Shown here piece after piece: positions 1 to 7,433 of a stretch of 64,000 bases of DNA. The notes under the pieces were generated by a model. It searched no databases. It saw only the letters and a list, made by a program, of their open reading frames with translations, and was not told the DNA's origin. The stretch is from JANXQE01 sp035294005 (lineage in GTDB: Bacteria; Verrucomicrobiota; Verrucomicrobiia; Limisphaerales; UBA8199). Numbering within the stretch: position 1 is the first letter of the stretch; each line of letters begins with the position of its first letter. The position numbers and the translations under genes are program-made. The stretch spans positions 1-64,000 of the forward strand of contig DATGLT010000406.1 in NCBI GenBank assembly GCA_035294005.1. Reading direction: 5' to 3'.

Positions 1-72
1 CGCGAACAAAAGCAGCAATGGATGGCGGTAACCTCAACCTTCGACCAAATCTGGAAACCTCATCATGCATGA
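1..72 (+). CDS. C-terminal end of a probable PadR-family regulator (partial)
   Basis: An open frame runs in from the left edge and ends with TGA at 70-72, giving a 23-residue tail (REQKQQW...IWKPHHA). A short tail with a Trp and alternating polar and hydrophobic residues is typical of PadR-like regulators. PadR genes are often followed by a membrane protein with a permease-prefix-like N-terminus, which is what follows here. The stop overlaps the next start (ATG at 65) by 8 bp, so the two are probably co-translated. Only the tail is visible, so the family call is inference from context. Confidence 0.5.
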   Translation, partial: REQKQQWMAVTSTFDQIWKPHHA

Positions 73-901
73 CCTGGAAAAGCTGATCACAGTATGGCGC
101 AAATCCGCGGGGAAAAGGGTAAAGGCCGAAACTCTGGATGAACTCGAGACGCATTTGCGCGAGGCTACCGAGCAACTGGTTCGTTCGGGAATGAATCTGC
201 CCGATGCGTTTCACCGAGCCTTGGCCGATCTCGGCAACCTGCCGAAGATAGCCTCAGAATTCCGCAAACTCGACGAGCCACTGTGGTTGCCTGTCAAATT
301 GGCCATCACCGTGACTGCATTGTTGGCGCTGATCCTCGTAATCTTGTTCATAGCGCGTTTGGATTCGAGCCGGTCGAGTGTGTTGCTTGCCGCTCACACC
401 TTCGCCGTGACGCTGGGATACACGCTCACACTGCTCATCGGCGGCCTGGGAATCTGTTTCGTCAGCCAGCGATGCCTGGAGGATTTTTCGACCCCTCGGT
501 TGCAGTCCATTGCCCGCGTCAGTCTGGTTCTGGGCAGCGTTGCGCTGTTCCTAACGACCGTCGGCGTCTTGTTGGGGATGGTCTGGGCCAAAATCGAGTG
601 GGGCCGCTATTGGGCTTGGAATTCCAAGGAGATCGGCGGTCTGAGCGTGGTGGTTTGGCTGGCTTGCTATTTGGTCGCGCACCGGTTCTTCAAAAGCAGC
701 GAGCGCGGAGTTCTCGCCATCAGCATGCTCGGAAACATTGTGGCAAGCCTGGCATGGTTTGGACCACAGGTGAAGAGTTCGCATCAATCTGGGACTTCCG
801 GCGCCTCCTTCCTGCTGACAATAATGGTCCTGGTCAACCTGGCTTTCTTCGCCATTGGCTTCGTCCCCGCAGGCCGTTTGCGATTAAGAAACGACGCATA
901 A
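65..901 (+). CDS. Six-helix membrane protein with CcsA-like WWD motif
   Basis: A 278-residue protein. Residues 1-70 are soluble and helical, like the permease-prefix domains found next to PadR regulators. About six hydrophobic segments follow (near 76-97, 108-133, 151-175, 191-208, 214-233 and 249-268). Residues 174-189 contain WAKIEWGRYWAWNSKE, which closely resembles the tryptophan-rich WWD haem-handling motif of CcsA/ResC/CcmC cytochrome c assembly proteins (usual form WGxYWxWDPKE). A His at 206 sits where these proteins carry a conserved one. The Asp of the motif is Asn here. The protein could be a small relative of the haem-handling family or a regulator-linked membrane protein. Function is unproven. 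Confidence 0.75.
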   Translation: MHDLEKLITVWRKSAGKRVKAETLDELETHLREATEQLVRSGMNLPDAFHRALADLGNLPKIASEFRKLDEPLWLPVKLAITVTALLALILVILFIARLDSSRSSVLLAAHTFAVTLGYTLTLLIGGLGICFVSQRCLEDFSTPRLQSIARVSLVLGSVALFLTTVGVLLGMVWAKIEWGRYWAWNSKEIGGLSVVVWLACYLVAHRFFKSSERGVLAISMLGNIVASLAWFGPQVKSSHQSGTSGASFLLTIMVLVNLAFFAIGFVPAGRLRLRNDA

Positions 902-971
902 ACCATACCTGGGATTACATGCTCCGCCCTTGGCACTTCGGCATCCGCTTGACAGCTTCTGTTCGATGTGG

Positions 972-993
972 TATTTCTGAAGTAACAGAAATA
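972..993. promoter_or_regulatory. Perfect inverted repeat, operator candidate 1
   Basis: TATTTCTG, six bases, then CAGAAATA: a perfect 8-bp inverted repeat with a 6-bp spacer in the gap before the epimerase gene. The same arms recur at 1081-1101. The size and spacing suit a dimeric helix-turn-helix repressor. The cognate protein is unknown; the PadR-like gene ending at 72 is one candidate. Confidence 0.5.
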
Positions 994-1080
994 AAAGAAA
1001 ATGACGACGCCAAAACGGAATTCCGCAACTGCTGCTCAAGAGTATGAAATCGGCCGTGAGAGCGTTTTTTTTTGAAAGTA

Positions 1081-1101
1081 TATTTCTGTGAATTCAGAAA
1101 T
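1081..1101. promoter_or_regulatory. Inverted repeat, operator candidate 2
   Basis: ATTTCTG-N6-CAGAAAT at 1082-1101 repeats the arms and spacer of the element at 972-993, starting 109 bp further on. A second overlapping inverted repeat, CTGTGA-N9-TCACAG, lies at 1086-1106. The element is just upstream of the small ORF at 1112 and the epimerase gene at 1255. Confidence 0.5.
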
Positions 1102-1111
1102 CACAGATGTG

Positions 1112-1258
1112 ATGAGATTGATTGCCGCCACTTTCGTTTTCGACCTGGAGCCCTATCTGACAAATGTCCCCAGGCGCATCGGTTATCACGCCATCAATCT
1201 GGTTTTCGTTTACCTGCCACTCATCTATCTGCTGACGGCCGGGCAAGGAGCGAAATGA
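1112..1258 (+). CDS. Small hydrophobic 48-residue protein coupled to the epimerase gene
   Basis: ATG at 1112 opens a 48-codon frame whose stop TGA (1256-1258) overlaps the epimerase ATG (1255) as ATGA, a usual sign of translational coupling. The product has a membrane-like segment near residues 27-43 (INLVFVYLPLIYLLTA). The same frame is open upstream only to a TGA at 1073-1075, just after a run of nine T. A 24-codon ORF (1001-1075) lies beyond that stop in the same frame. This may be a true small membrane protein or the C-terminal remnant of a larger one. I do not recognise the family. Confidence 0.4.
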   Translation: MRLIAATFVFDLEPYLTNVPRRIGYHAINLVFVYLPLIYLLTAGQGAK

Positions 1259-2250
1259 AAATCGCAATTACCGGCGGGACTGGATTTGTCGGACGAAATA
1301 TCGCTCGTGCCTTGGCAGCAGAGGGCCATCAGCTCATCCTCGTTGCCCGCGGAATGGATCGGACCGACCCGAATACCCGGAGCCTGGCTCAGTTCGTTTC
1401 ACTGGGTTTGGAAAACGAAAATCAACTGGCCGCAGCGATGGTTGGGTGTGATGCCGTGGTCCATTGTTCCGGAATCAACCGCGAACGTGGGGGCGAGACG
1501 TACAGAAAGGTGCATGTCGACGGGACAGGGCACGTAGTGGAGGCGGCACGAAAAGTTGGCGCTCGGAAAATCGTGCTGATCAGTTTCCTGAGAGCCAGGC
1601 CAAACTGCGGCTCAGCGTATCACGAATCGAAATGGGCTGCCGAAGAGATCGTCCGGCGTAGCGGCCTGGATTATACCGTGCTCAAATGCGGTGTCATTTA
1701 CGGACTCGGCGACCACATGCTCAACCACCTCAGCCGTGCATTTTACACTTTTCCGGTGTTTGGGTTCGTTGGCTTTCGCGATAGGCCAATTCGTCCGAAC
1801 GCGGTGGAGGACATTGCGCGAATTGTCAAAGCCAGCGTGCTGGACGGCGCGCTGGCCCGGAAAACCGTCGCCGTGCTCGGGCCTGATGAATTGACGCTGC
1901 GCCAAGCAGTCCGTCGCGTTGCGAGTGTCGCCGGTCTCCATCCGCTCATGTTTCCGATGCCGGTCTGGTTTCACCGGGTCCTGGGCTGGTGTCTCGAAAG
2001 GATGATGAAGGTGCCGATGGTTTCGACTGCGCAGGTCCGAATGCTTCAGGAAGGTCTGGCGGAGCCGGCCCTTACGTGCGACCCGATGCCGGCCGAGCTT
2101 GCTCCGCGCATACGATTCACCCCCGAGCAGATCCGTAAAGGTTTGCCCAGGCCGGGTCCGTTCACCTGGCGGGACCTGCAGTGTTTCTCACGCCAACCCG
2201 CAGGTCTGGGGCACAAGCATTCGAACCGAGTCTTTTTCGAAATGCCATGA
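1255..2250 (+). CDS. NAD(P)-binding epimerase-like protein (NDUFA9-like SDR)
   Basis: 331 residues from ATG 1255, which has GGAG four bases upstream. A TTG further upstream would add 61 residues that do not look like protein. The N-terminus has the Rossmann glycine motif GGTGFVG (7-13), followed by a VDGTGHVVEAA segment and a YHESKWAAEE segment that supplies the Tyr-x3-Lys pair of extended SDR enzymes. The layout matches the NDUFA9/YbjT-like atypical SDR group, which binds NAD(P)H and often acts on lipids or quinone-linked substrates. It is followed by another SDR gene. The substrate is not predictable from sequence. Confidence 0.8.
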   Translation: MKIAITGGTGFVGRNIARALAAEGHQLILVARGMDRTDPNTRSLAQFVSLGLENENQLAAAMVGCDAVVHCSGINRERGGETYRKVHVDGTGHVVEAARKVGARKIVLISFLRARPNCGSAYHESKWAAEEIVRRSGLDYTVLKCGVIYGLGDHMLNHLSRAFYTFPVFGFVGFRDRPIRPNAVEDIARIVKASVLDGALARKTVAVLGPDELTLRQAVRRVASVAGLHPLMFPMPVWFHRVLGWCLERMMKVPMVSTAQVRMLQEGLAEPALTCDPMPAELAPRIRFTPEQIRKGLPRPGPFTWRDLQCFSRQPAGLGHKHSNRVFFEMP

Positions 2251-2384
2251 AAACCGAAATCAAATTAAACCAACTCTGGGGCTGCAGCGGAACTATCTCG
2301 CGAAAACCATTCGTCATCTGGGCAGCTCTGCTGTTCGGGATAGCCGAAGGAGAAAGGATCACGCATGAACAAGGCGAGCGGTAA
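2247..2384 (+). CDS. Small ORF overlapping both SDR genes (45 residues), doubtful
   Basis: ATG at 2247 overlaps the stop of the epimerase gene (ATGA at 2247-2250), and the frame continues 20 bp into the next gene. The product contains LWGCSGTISRKPFVIWAALL, which recalls the N-terminus of DUF805-like membrane proteins, where an aromatic and glycine stretch precedes the first helix. It could be a degraded 5' end of such a gene or a small coupled peptide. Evidence is weak. Confidence 0.25.
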   Translation: MKTEIKLNQLWGCSGTISRKPFVIWAALLFGIAEGERITHEQGER

Positions 2385-3312
2385 AATCATTCTGGCCGGC
2401 GGCTCCGGTTTCCTCGGCCAGGCACTGGCACGTCATTTCCTGAACGGCAAATGGGACGTCGTCATTCTGACCCGGTCGCCTGGCCAAAGCGGCCTGCCGG
2501 GACGGCAAGTCCGTTGGGGTGCCGACACGCTTGGCGACTGGACCAGCGAGCTGGAGGGCGCTGCCGCCGTGATGAACCTTACGGGCAAATCGGTCAACTG
2601 CCGGTACACCGCGCGTAACCGAGAGGAGATTCTGGAATCGCGCGTGAATTCGACTCATGTCCTCGCCGAGGCCATGGCCCGGTGTGCCCAACCACCGCCG
2701 GTTTGGCTCAACGCCAGCACGGCCACGTTTTACCGACACACGTTTGGCGAGCCGTGGGATGAAACGGGCCAAACCGAGGCATCGGCCGAGGCGAAGGACC
2801 GGTTCTCGATTGAAGTCGCCCGGGCTTGGGAACGAGCGCTCAACGAAGCCTCCACTCTGCACACGCGGAAGGTCGCGATGCGTATGGCAATGGTGCTGGG
2901 ATTGGGGAAGAACAGCGTCTTTCCGGTGCTTCGTAGCCTCGCCAGGCTGGGGCTGGGCGGACGCATGGGCAGCGGCCGGCAGTTCGTCTCCTGGATTCAC
3001 CAAAATGACTTTTGCCGGGCGGTGGAATGGCTGATCTCCCACAATGATTTGGAGGGTCCCGCTAATTTGGCCGCTCCGAATCCTCTCCCGAATACAGAGA
3101 TGATGCGGATTCTGCGGCAGGTTTGCGGTGTTCCATTTGGTCTTCCGGCGACCGATTGGATGCTCGAGGTCGGTGCGTTTGTTCTGCGTACCGAAACGGA
3201 GTTGCTCATCAAAAGCAGGCGCGTGGTTCCAGGGAAATTGGTGAAATCCGGTTTTGTCTTCCAGTTCCCCACCATTCGAGAGGCATTTGAGGACCTGAAC
3301 AATAGCACATAG
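2365..3312 (+). CDS. TIGR01777-family epimerase (YfcH/SDR39U1-like)
   Basis: A 315-residue atypical SDR, close to the usual family length of about 300. GGSGFLG at 12-18 binds the nucleotide. NLTGKSVNCRYT followed by NREEILESRVNST is the signature of the TIGR01777 (YfcH, SDR39U1) group. A C-terminal DUF1731-like segment follows a substrate domain that contains RLGLGGRMGSGRQFVSWIH. ATG 2365 has GGAGAAAGGA upstream. Members are NADP(H)-binding and of unknown substrate. The pairing with the upstream SDR suggests a shared small-molecule redox task. Confidence 0.9.
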   Translation: MNKASGKIILAGGSGFLGQALARHFLNGKWDVVILTRSPGQSGLPGRQVRWGADTLGDWTSELEGAAAVMNLTGKSVNCRYTARNREEILESRVNSTHVLAEAMARCAQPPPVWLNASTATFYRHTFGEPWDETGQTEASAEAKDRFSIEVARAWERALNEASTLHTRKVAMRMAMVLGLGKNSVFPVLRSLARLGLGGRMGSGRQFVSWIHQNDFCRAVEWLISHNDLEGPANLAAPNPLPNTEMMRILRQVCGVPFGLPATDWMLEVGAFVLRTETELLIKSRRVVPGKLVKSGFVFQFPTIREAFEDLNNST

Positions 3313-3454
3313 GAACCCATGCCATGGGCCGGTCGTATCCGAGTCCGAGCTCGCGGATTGCTCGGATGGCCGGGAAGCCGCCAACCAACTCGGGACCGGA
3401 ACTGTGTTGCAAAGATGCAAGTACTGAGCAAATGTAAATCAACGAAGAAAACCT

Positions 3455-3682
3455 ATGGAACAGACAAATCGTATGGAAAATGAAGCTGGAGAGGCGCGAG
3501 CCAAACTCGAAGGTGTGATTGAAAAGGCCAAAGAAGCTGGCAAACGGTTGCAGGAACAAACTACCGCCGCCGCCAAGGCCACCGACAAAATGATCCGTGA
3601 GAACCCGTATCAGGCACTGGGTGTTGCGTTCGGCGCGGGATTGCTCGTCGGCGTGTTGGTCATGTGGAGTCGGCGAGACTAG
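3455..3682 (+). CDS. DUF883 (ElaB/YqjD-like) tail-anchored protein
   Basis: 75 residues: a charged helical region rich in Ala, Glu and Lys (8-45), then RENPYQALGVAFGAGLLVGVLVM and a WSRRD end. This is the architecture of the DUF883/ElaB/YqjD family, in which a C-terminal glycine-zipper-like helix anchors the protein in the inner membrane. In E. coli such proteins bind ribosomes in stationary phase. It stands alone between the SDR gene and a convergent operon. Confidence 0.85.
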   Translation: MEQTNRMENEAGEARAKLEGVIEKAKEAGKRLQEQTTAAAKATDKMIRENPYQALGVAFGAGLLVGVLVMWSRRD

Positions 3683-3870
3683 GAATCGCGAACGGGGTGG
3701 CCTGGTTTGGTGGCTCGCGGACTTCGGCCAAGAGTCCACGCTGTAGTATATTTTGCAGCGGGCCTCAAGATCGGTTGATGCCCGCGGAGGCTCGTTTTGT
3801 TTCTTGATAGCGCGCTTTATGGGCTCGTTCCAGCGCGCAACAGGCTAACGTGATTGCTCGGCGCGTGACT

Positions 3871-3902
3871 GAGGCCCAACAAAAACTGAAAAGCTGGGCC
3901 TC
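3871..3902. terminator. Inverted repeat downstream of the sulfite-oxidase operon
   Basis: GAGGCCCA and TGGGCCTC form an 8-bp stem around a 16-base loop, 20 bp past the stop of the minus-strand cytochrome gene. There is no T tract on either side, so it may act as a weak or factor-assisted terminator, or as an mRNA 3' end stabiliser. Confidence 0.35.
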
Positions 3903-3922
3903 TAGCCACGTCAACCTGGCTG

Positions 3923-4969
3923 TTAGAGGGAACTCTCTTTAAACAACGAGCGAACAAATGCCGCAAGCGCTCTGCGATCAGGTTCGGGAATTTGGTCCTT
4001 CCATGCGGGCATACCGGTGCCCGGAATGCCGTTGCTCAGAACCTGCAGGATATATTCAAAGTCGGGCTGTTTCAGCCTGAAGTCTGCCGGCGCAGGCATT
4101 AGCGCAGTGGCAGCAGTTCCTTTTCCGTCGCCCGCAATCCCATGACACGGCGCGCAATTTTGCATGAAGACCTGGGTTCCGCGCTGAAGGCCTTCGGCTG
4201 ATAGCGCAGGCTGGTCGACTTGCTGATGCAGGCTTTGGATAAAAGCGGCGAGGGCGCTTAAGTCCTCTTGCGGCAGAGAGCGCCAAGACGGCATTGCAGT
4301 GCCACGTTTCCCATTCCAGAGGACCTGGCTCAAAAGGACCAGAGAATAACGCGTCGACGCCAGGTCCTTTGGCTTCCGCAGCAGCACTGGGGCGACAAAA
4401 CCATCGCCTCGCCCGGTCATCCCGTGGCAGCCGGCACAATCTTTCTTAAACAATTCTGCTCCCTGTTCAATTTGCTTGGTATGCTGTGCGCCTTCTGAAG
4501 GGACGATGAGCGGTGGAGCGGTCTCGGTGAGCGCACTTGGCTTGACCACAGGGCCAAAGTCAGAATCCTCATCCTGAACAGCAGCACGCTTCGAATCGGG
4601 ACCGTGAGTAACAACCAGGTACTGGACGATGGCGGTCCTCTGCTCCTGGTCCATTTGCGCACCGTAGACCTTGGTCATTTTGTCCACCGTCTCCTCCCAC
4701 TTCCGTTGTGGGAAGAAGGGCTGCATCATTACGTATCGGGGCGAATGGCAACTGACGCACACGACGAGATACTCGTCACGGCCAGCGGCCAGGGGTACGT
4801 CCGGTTCGAAATGCGGCAGCGTTATCGAGTGTACGTTCTGAGCCGCCCGCGCCGAGTCGGGTCCGGGGCCGTTCGACTGGGACTCGGATGCACCGCAATG
4901 ACCGACCAGAACTAAGAGGGAGCACAAGCCCCAAGATGCGAGGTGATCTTTACAGGTCAGTCGCTTCAC
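3923..4969 (-). CDS. Tri-haem cytochrome c, SorB-like electron acceptor
   Basis: 348 residues from a GTG at 4969 that overlaps the upstream stop (GTGA). Longer forms run back into the preceding gene. A signal-like hydrophobic stretch (11-24) leads to three CXXCH haem sites: CVSCH at 71, CAGCH at 178 and CAPCH at 272. The first domain, with MQPFFPQRKWEETVDKM and VYGA, resembles SorB, the cytochrome subunit of sulfite dehydrogenase. The other two are ordinary class I domains with TAMPSW and TGMPAW methionine-ligand loops. It likely takes electrons from the molybdenum protein encoded just upstream and passes them to the respiratory chain. Three haems in one chain is more than classical SorB carries. 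Confidence 0.85.
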   Translation of the reverse strand: MKRLTCKDHLASWGLCSLLVLVGHCGASESQSNGPGPDSARAAQNVHSITLPHFEPDVPLAAGRDEYLVVCVSCHSPRYVMMQPFFPQRKWEETVDKMTKVYGAQMDQEQRTAIVQYLVVTHGPDSKRAAVQDEDSDFGPVVKPSALTETAPPLIVPSEGAQHTKQIEQGAELFKKDCAGCHGMTGRGDGFVAPVLLRKPKDLASTRYSLVLLSQVLWNGKRGTAMPSWRSLPQEDLSALAAFIQSLHQQVDQPALSAEGLQRGTQVFMQNCAPCHGIAGDGKGTAATALMPAPADFRLKQPDFEYILQVLSNGIPGTGMPAWKDQIPEPDRRALAAFVRSLFKESSL

Positions 4970-6186
4970 AGAACCTCCACCTCGGTATGCTCGATCACGT
5001 TCCGCATGTAACCGCCGCGATTCCACAGGCTGGTGGTCTGTTGCTGTCCGGCCCGGTTCAACGCGCGGACCTGGAGTTGGTACTTTCCGCGCGAGGGCGG
5101 GTTCCAGCGAAAACGCCAGCGGCGCCACGAATACTTGCCCAATTCCCGATCGAGTTGCGCGTTGAGCCAGGTGCGGCCGGCATCCGTCGAGACTTCCAGG
5201 CCTTGAATACCGATGCCGCTGTCGAAGGCGAGACCCTGAATCTCAAACGGACCGTTCGCAGGTATTTGCTCGCCCGGTTCGGGCCGGACAAACAAGGAGC
5301 GCAGGCTCATGCGGTTGATCGGGGTTGTTTCGGCAGCCAGATGTTCAGGCGTTTCGTTCCCATCCGGTGAAGTCGGAATCCGGTAAGCCTTGTCCATCCA
5401 GAAACCATGGAACTTCTCCGGGAGCACTTGGATATGGCTCAAGGCCTTCACCCAATACGTGGCGTACCAACCCGGAACCACAAGCCGCAAAGGAAAACCA
5501 TTGAGCATCGGCAATTCTGACCCATTCATCTGGTAGGCGACCATCACTTCGCCGTCTCTGGCATGGTCGACGTCGAGCGCTTTAACAAAATTGGGCGTGC
5601 CCGGCATGGCGGCACGATCCAAGCCGTTAAAGGCCACTTCAATGGCGCCTCCTTTCAACCCGGCCCGGTCCAGCAGGTCGCGGAGTCGAACCCCGGTCCA
5701 ACGCGCATTGCCCATGGCACCGTTCTTCCATTGGCCGCCCGGCACCCGGGGTTCGAAGAAACTGCGGGAGTTTCCTGAACACTGGTTTACCGCCACAACA
5801 GAGACCGTTTCAAAATTGCGGCGCAATTCAGCCAGCGAGAGCGACAATGGCTTTTCCACGTGCCCCTCAATCCGCAGCCGAAAGGCTTCAACATCGATGG
5901 ACGTAGGAATGCCCTCCAAATGCCAGCGAACGTAAAAAGCTTCGTTGGGGGTTAGGTCCTCGCGGAAATATTTCAAGGGCGTCTCCAACTGTGGAGGGCG
6001 ATCCGTTCGAAGAATGAGGTCAGTTTTTTCGGGAAATCGAACGAGTTGTTCCGCTCCGGTCGGCATTTCGGGGATCGCTGCCGTAACCTTGGGCAGGATC
6101 AGCCCCCCAGCCCCTGCCGCGGCAAGCGCGCGCATAAACTTGCGGCGATTCATGGCATTCCGTGCCGGCGAAAAAGCGGTTTTCAT
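4966..6186 (-). CDS. sorA: Molybdopterin sulfite oxidase-type protein (SorA-like)
   Basis: 406 residues. A Tat signal (NRRKFMRALAAAG, 13-25) is expected for a cofactor-loaded periplasmic protein. The Mo domain contains VNQCSGNSRSFF, where Cys136 should bind molybdenum, and Arg87 in FYVRWH. GNARWTGVRLRDLL and the C-terminal immunoglobulin-like Mo-co dimerisation domain (about 280-395) are also present. It is the first gene of a two-gene operon and overlaps the cytochrome gene by four bases, so sulfite to sulfate oxidation with electron transfer to haem is the natural reading. Other sulfite-oxidase-fold enzymes of unknown substrate cannot be excluded. A start at Met12 would keep the full Tat motif. 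Confidence 0.88.
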   Translation of the reverse strand: MKTAFSPARNAMNRRKFMRALAAAGAGGLILPKVTAAIPEMPTGAEQLVRFPEKTDLILRTDRPPQLETPLKYFREDLTPNEAFYVRWHLEGIPTSIDVEAFRLRIEGHVEKPLSLSLAELRRNFETVSVVAVNQCSGNSRSFFEPRVPGGQWKNGAMGNARWTGVRLRDLLDRAGLKGGAIEVAFNGLDRAAMPGTPNFVKALDVDHARDGEVMVAYQMNGSELPMLNGFPLRLVVPGWYATYWVKALSHIQVLPEKFHGFWMDKAYRIPTSPDGNETPEHLAAETTPINRMSLRSLFVRPEPGEQIPANGPFEIQGLAFDSGIGIQGLEVSTDAGRTWLNAQLDRELGKYSWRRWRFRWNPPSRGKYQLQVRALNRAGQQQTTSLWNRGGYMRNVIEHTEVEVL

Positions 6187-6532
6187 CGTTTCCGGCCTAT
6201 CCTAACGAAGCTTTGGATTTGCATCAACAAAGCCCCGGTGATGAATCGGGTGGCCCCTTCGCCGACACGCTCCAAAAGAGACCCGTACACTTGCCGTCAG
6301 CCCAAACTTTCGCAGAGGCGGCTATACGCCAGTGTCTCTCATGAAAAATGCGAAAAACGTGCCCTCCTTCTACCCGAACAAATTTGTACCCCGGTGCCTG
6401 GGCCACTCCGATGATTGCGGAGTCGCGCGCACACGCTACCCGATCACATTTGTCCCTTCTGCCCCGAGTCCACCTGCCACTGGCATCGCCGGGGGGAAGG
6501 CGACGCATCAGGGAAGTCTTTTGCCGGGGAGT
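6187..6532. other. Intergenic stretch without a supported gene
   Basis: 346 bp between the start of the sulfite oxidase gene and the end of a receiver-domain gene. Short frames on both strands lack ribosome sites and recognisable products. It presumably holds the sorA promoter; I cannot place one with confidence. Confidence 0.5.
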
Positions 6533-7432
6533 TTATTCATGAAAGAACAAGTCAGGTGAAATGCCTGTCGCATCCATCGCGGCTTGAAGGTGAAACCCGG
6601 AGTACCGGTAACCGACCAGAATGGTCCAGATTTGGTAATCCAAGGTTTGGGCGTGCTTTATCAATTTCAATCCGTTGATAAAGCCCCCGCTAATATAGTA
6701 GTCGGTGACCAACCCGTCGGGCTTGATTCCTGGTTGGTCTAAACTGCTCCACGCGATTGCCGGGTCAGTAAAAGAAAGGTAATCGCAAGGGCGTTTGAAT
6801 CGTGTTGATGCCATCTCCTCGGCGTATGCTCGGAGTATACCCAAGCAGTTTGAATCACCGACTAGATAAACCACTGCCGCGCGCCCGGCGACTTGTTCCG
6901 ACTGTTGATTTAGTCGGCTCGTGGCGGCCCTTGCTGGCAGCGCGACGGGGTCGCATGATAACCGGATTTGCTTGGTGTGGTGCAGACTTGGGCATGTGTG
7001 CACCTCCTCGATTGCGCTTAGCAGGTCTCGATGGAAGCTCTCGATGCCTTTTTGCAGCAGGTAGTCCGGTTGCGCCGGCCAGTCAGCTACAGCACCGCGG
7101 AGATGCTCCAGCGGGAACCCGCTGATTACAATGGCGGGAATTGTTGGGGCGACTTTGCGAAGCTCCTGGACGATCCTCAGGCCGCTAATGGGCCCGCCAT
7201 CAAAATAGAACGCTGTCACTAAAATATCCGGAAGCTGCTCTTTGTCCTTCAGCGCTACCAATACTCCCGTGGGTGAAAACGTCCTAACAGTAAAGCCGGT
7301 TTGATGGGCAAAACACAGGCTCAGGAATTCAGCGGAGCACGGACGTTCGACAATCCAGAGAACGCGCTGCCTTTGGGGAATTGGGGCCGCTCCTTGGATG
7401 CTCATGTCTGATTGCTTGTGAATCCGTTTCAT
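6533..7432 (-). CDS. Tandem degenerate receiver-domain protein
   Basis: 299 residues with two receiver-like domains (about 23-140 and 186-299). The first has VLWIVE, DILVTAFYFDGG and AIVISGFP in the receiver order, but its phosphoacceptor position is not a clean Asp and the early acidic pair is lost. The second has DGLVTDYYISGG, where an Asp remains, with ILVGYRYSG where Thr/Ser-Gly-Tyr would be. No output domain follows. Such pseudo-receivers usually act through protein contacts. The gene starts one base after the stop of the TPR gene, so the two are co-translated. Met10 is an alternative start. Confidence 0.7.
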   Translation of the reverse strand: MKRIHKQSDMSIQGAAPIPQRQRVLWIVERPCSAEFLSLCFAHQTGFTVRTFSPTGVLVALKDKEQLPDILVTAFYFDGGPISGLRIVQELRKVAPTIPAIVISGFPLEHLRGAVADWPAQPDYLLQKGIESFHRDLLSAIEEVHTCPSLHHTKQIRLSCDPVALPARAATSRLNQQSEQVAGRAAVVYLVGDSNCLGILRAYAEEMASTRFKRPCDYLSFTDPAIAWSSLDQPGIKPDGLVTDYYISGGFINGLKLIKHAQTLDYQIWTILVGYRYSGFHLQAAMDATGISPDLFFHE

Positions 7433-7433
7433 T

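Noticed and set aside
1073..1075. In-frame TGA as a selenocysteine or read-through codon
   Set aside because: No SECIS-like hairpin is apparent downstream, neither half matches a known selenoprotein, and the adjoining T9 run gives a simpler explanation.
2359..3420. 353-codon minus-strand frame
   Set aside because: It is antisense to the TIGR01777 gene; the product has no domain and is His/Pro/Arg-rich.
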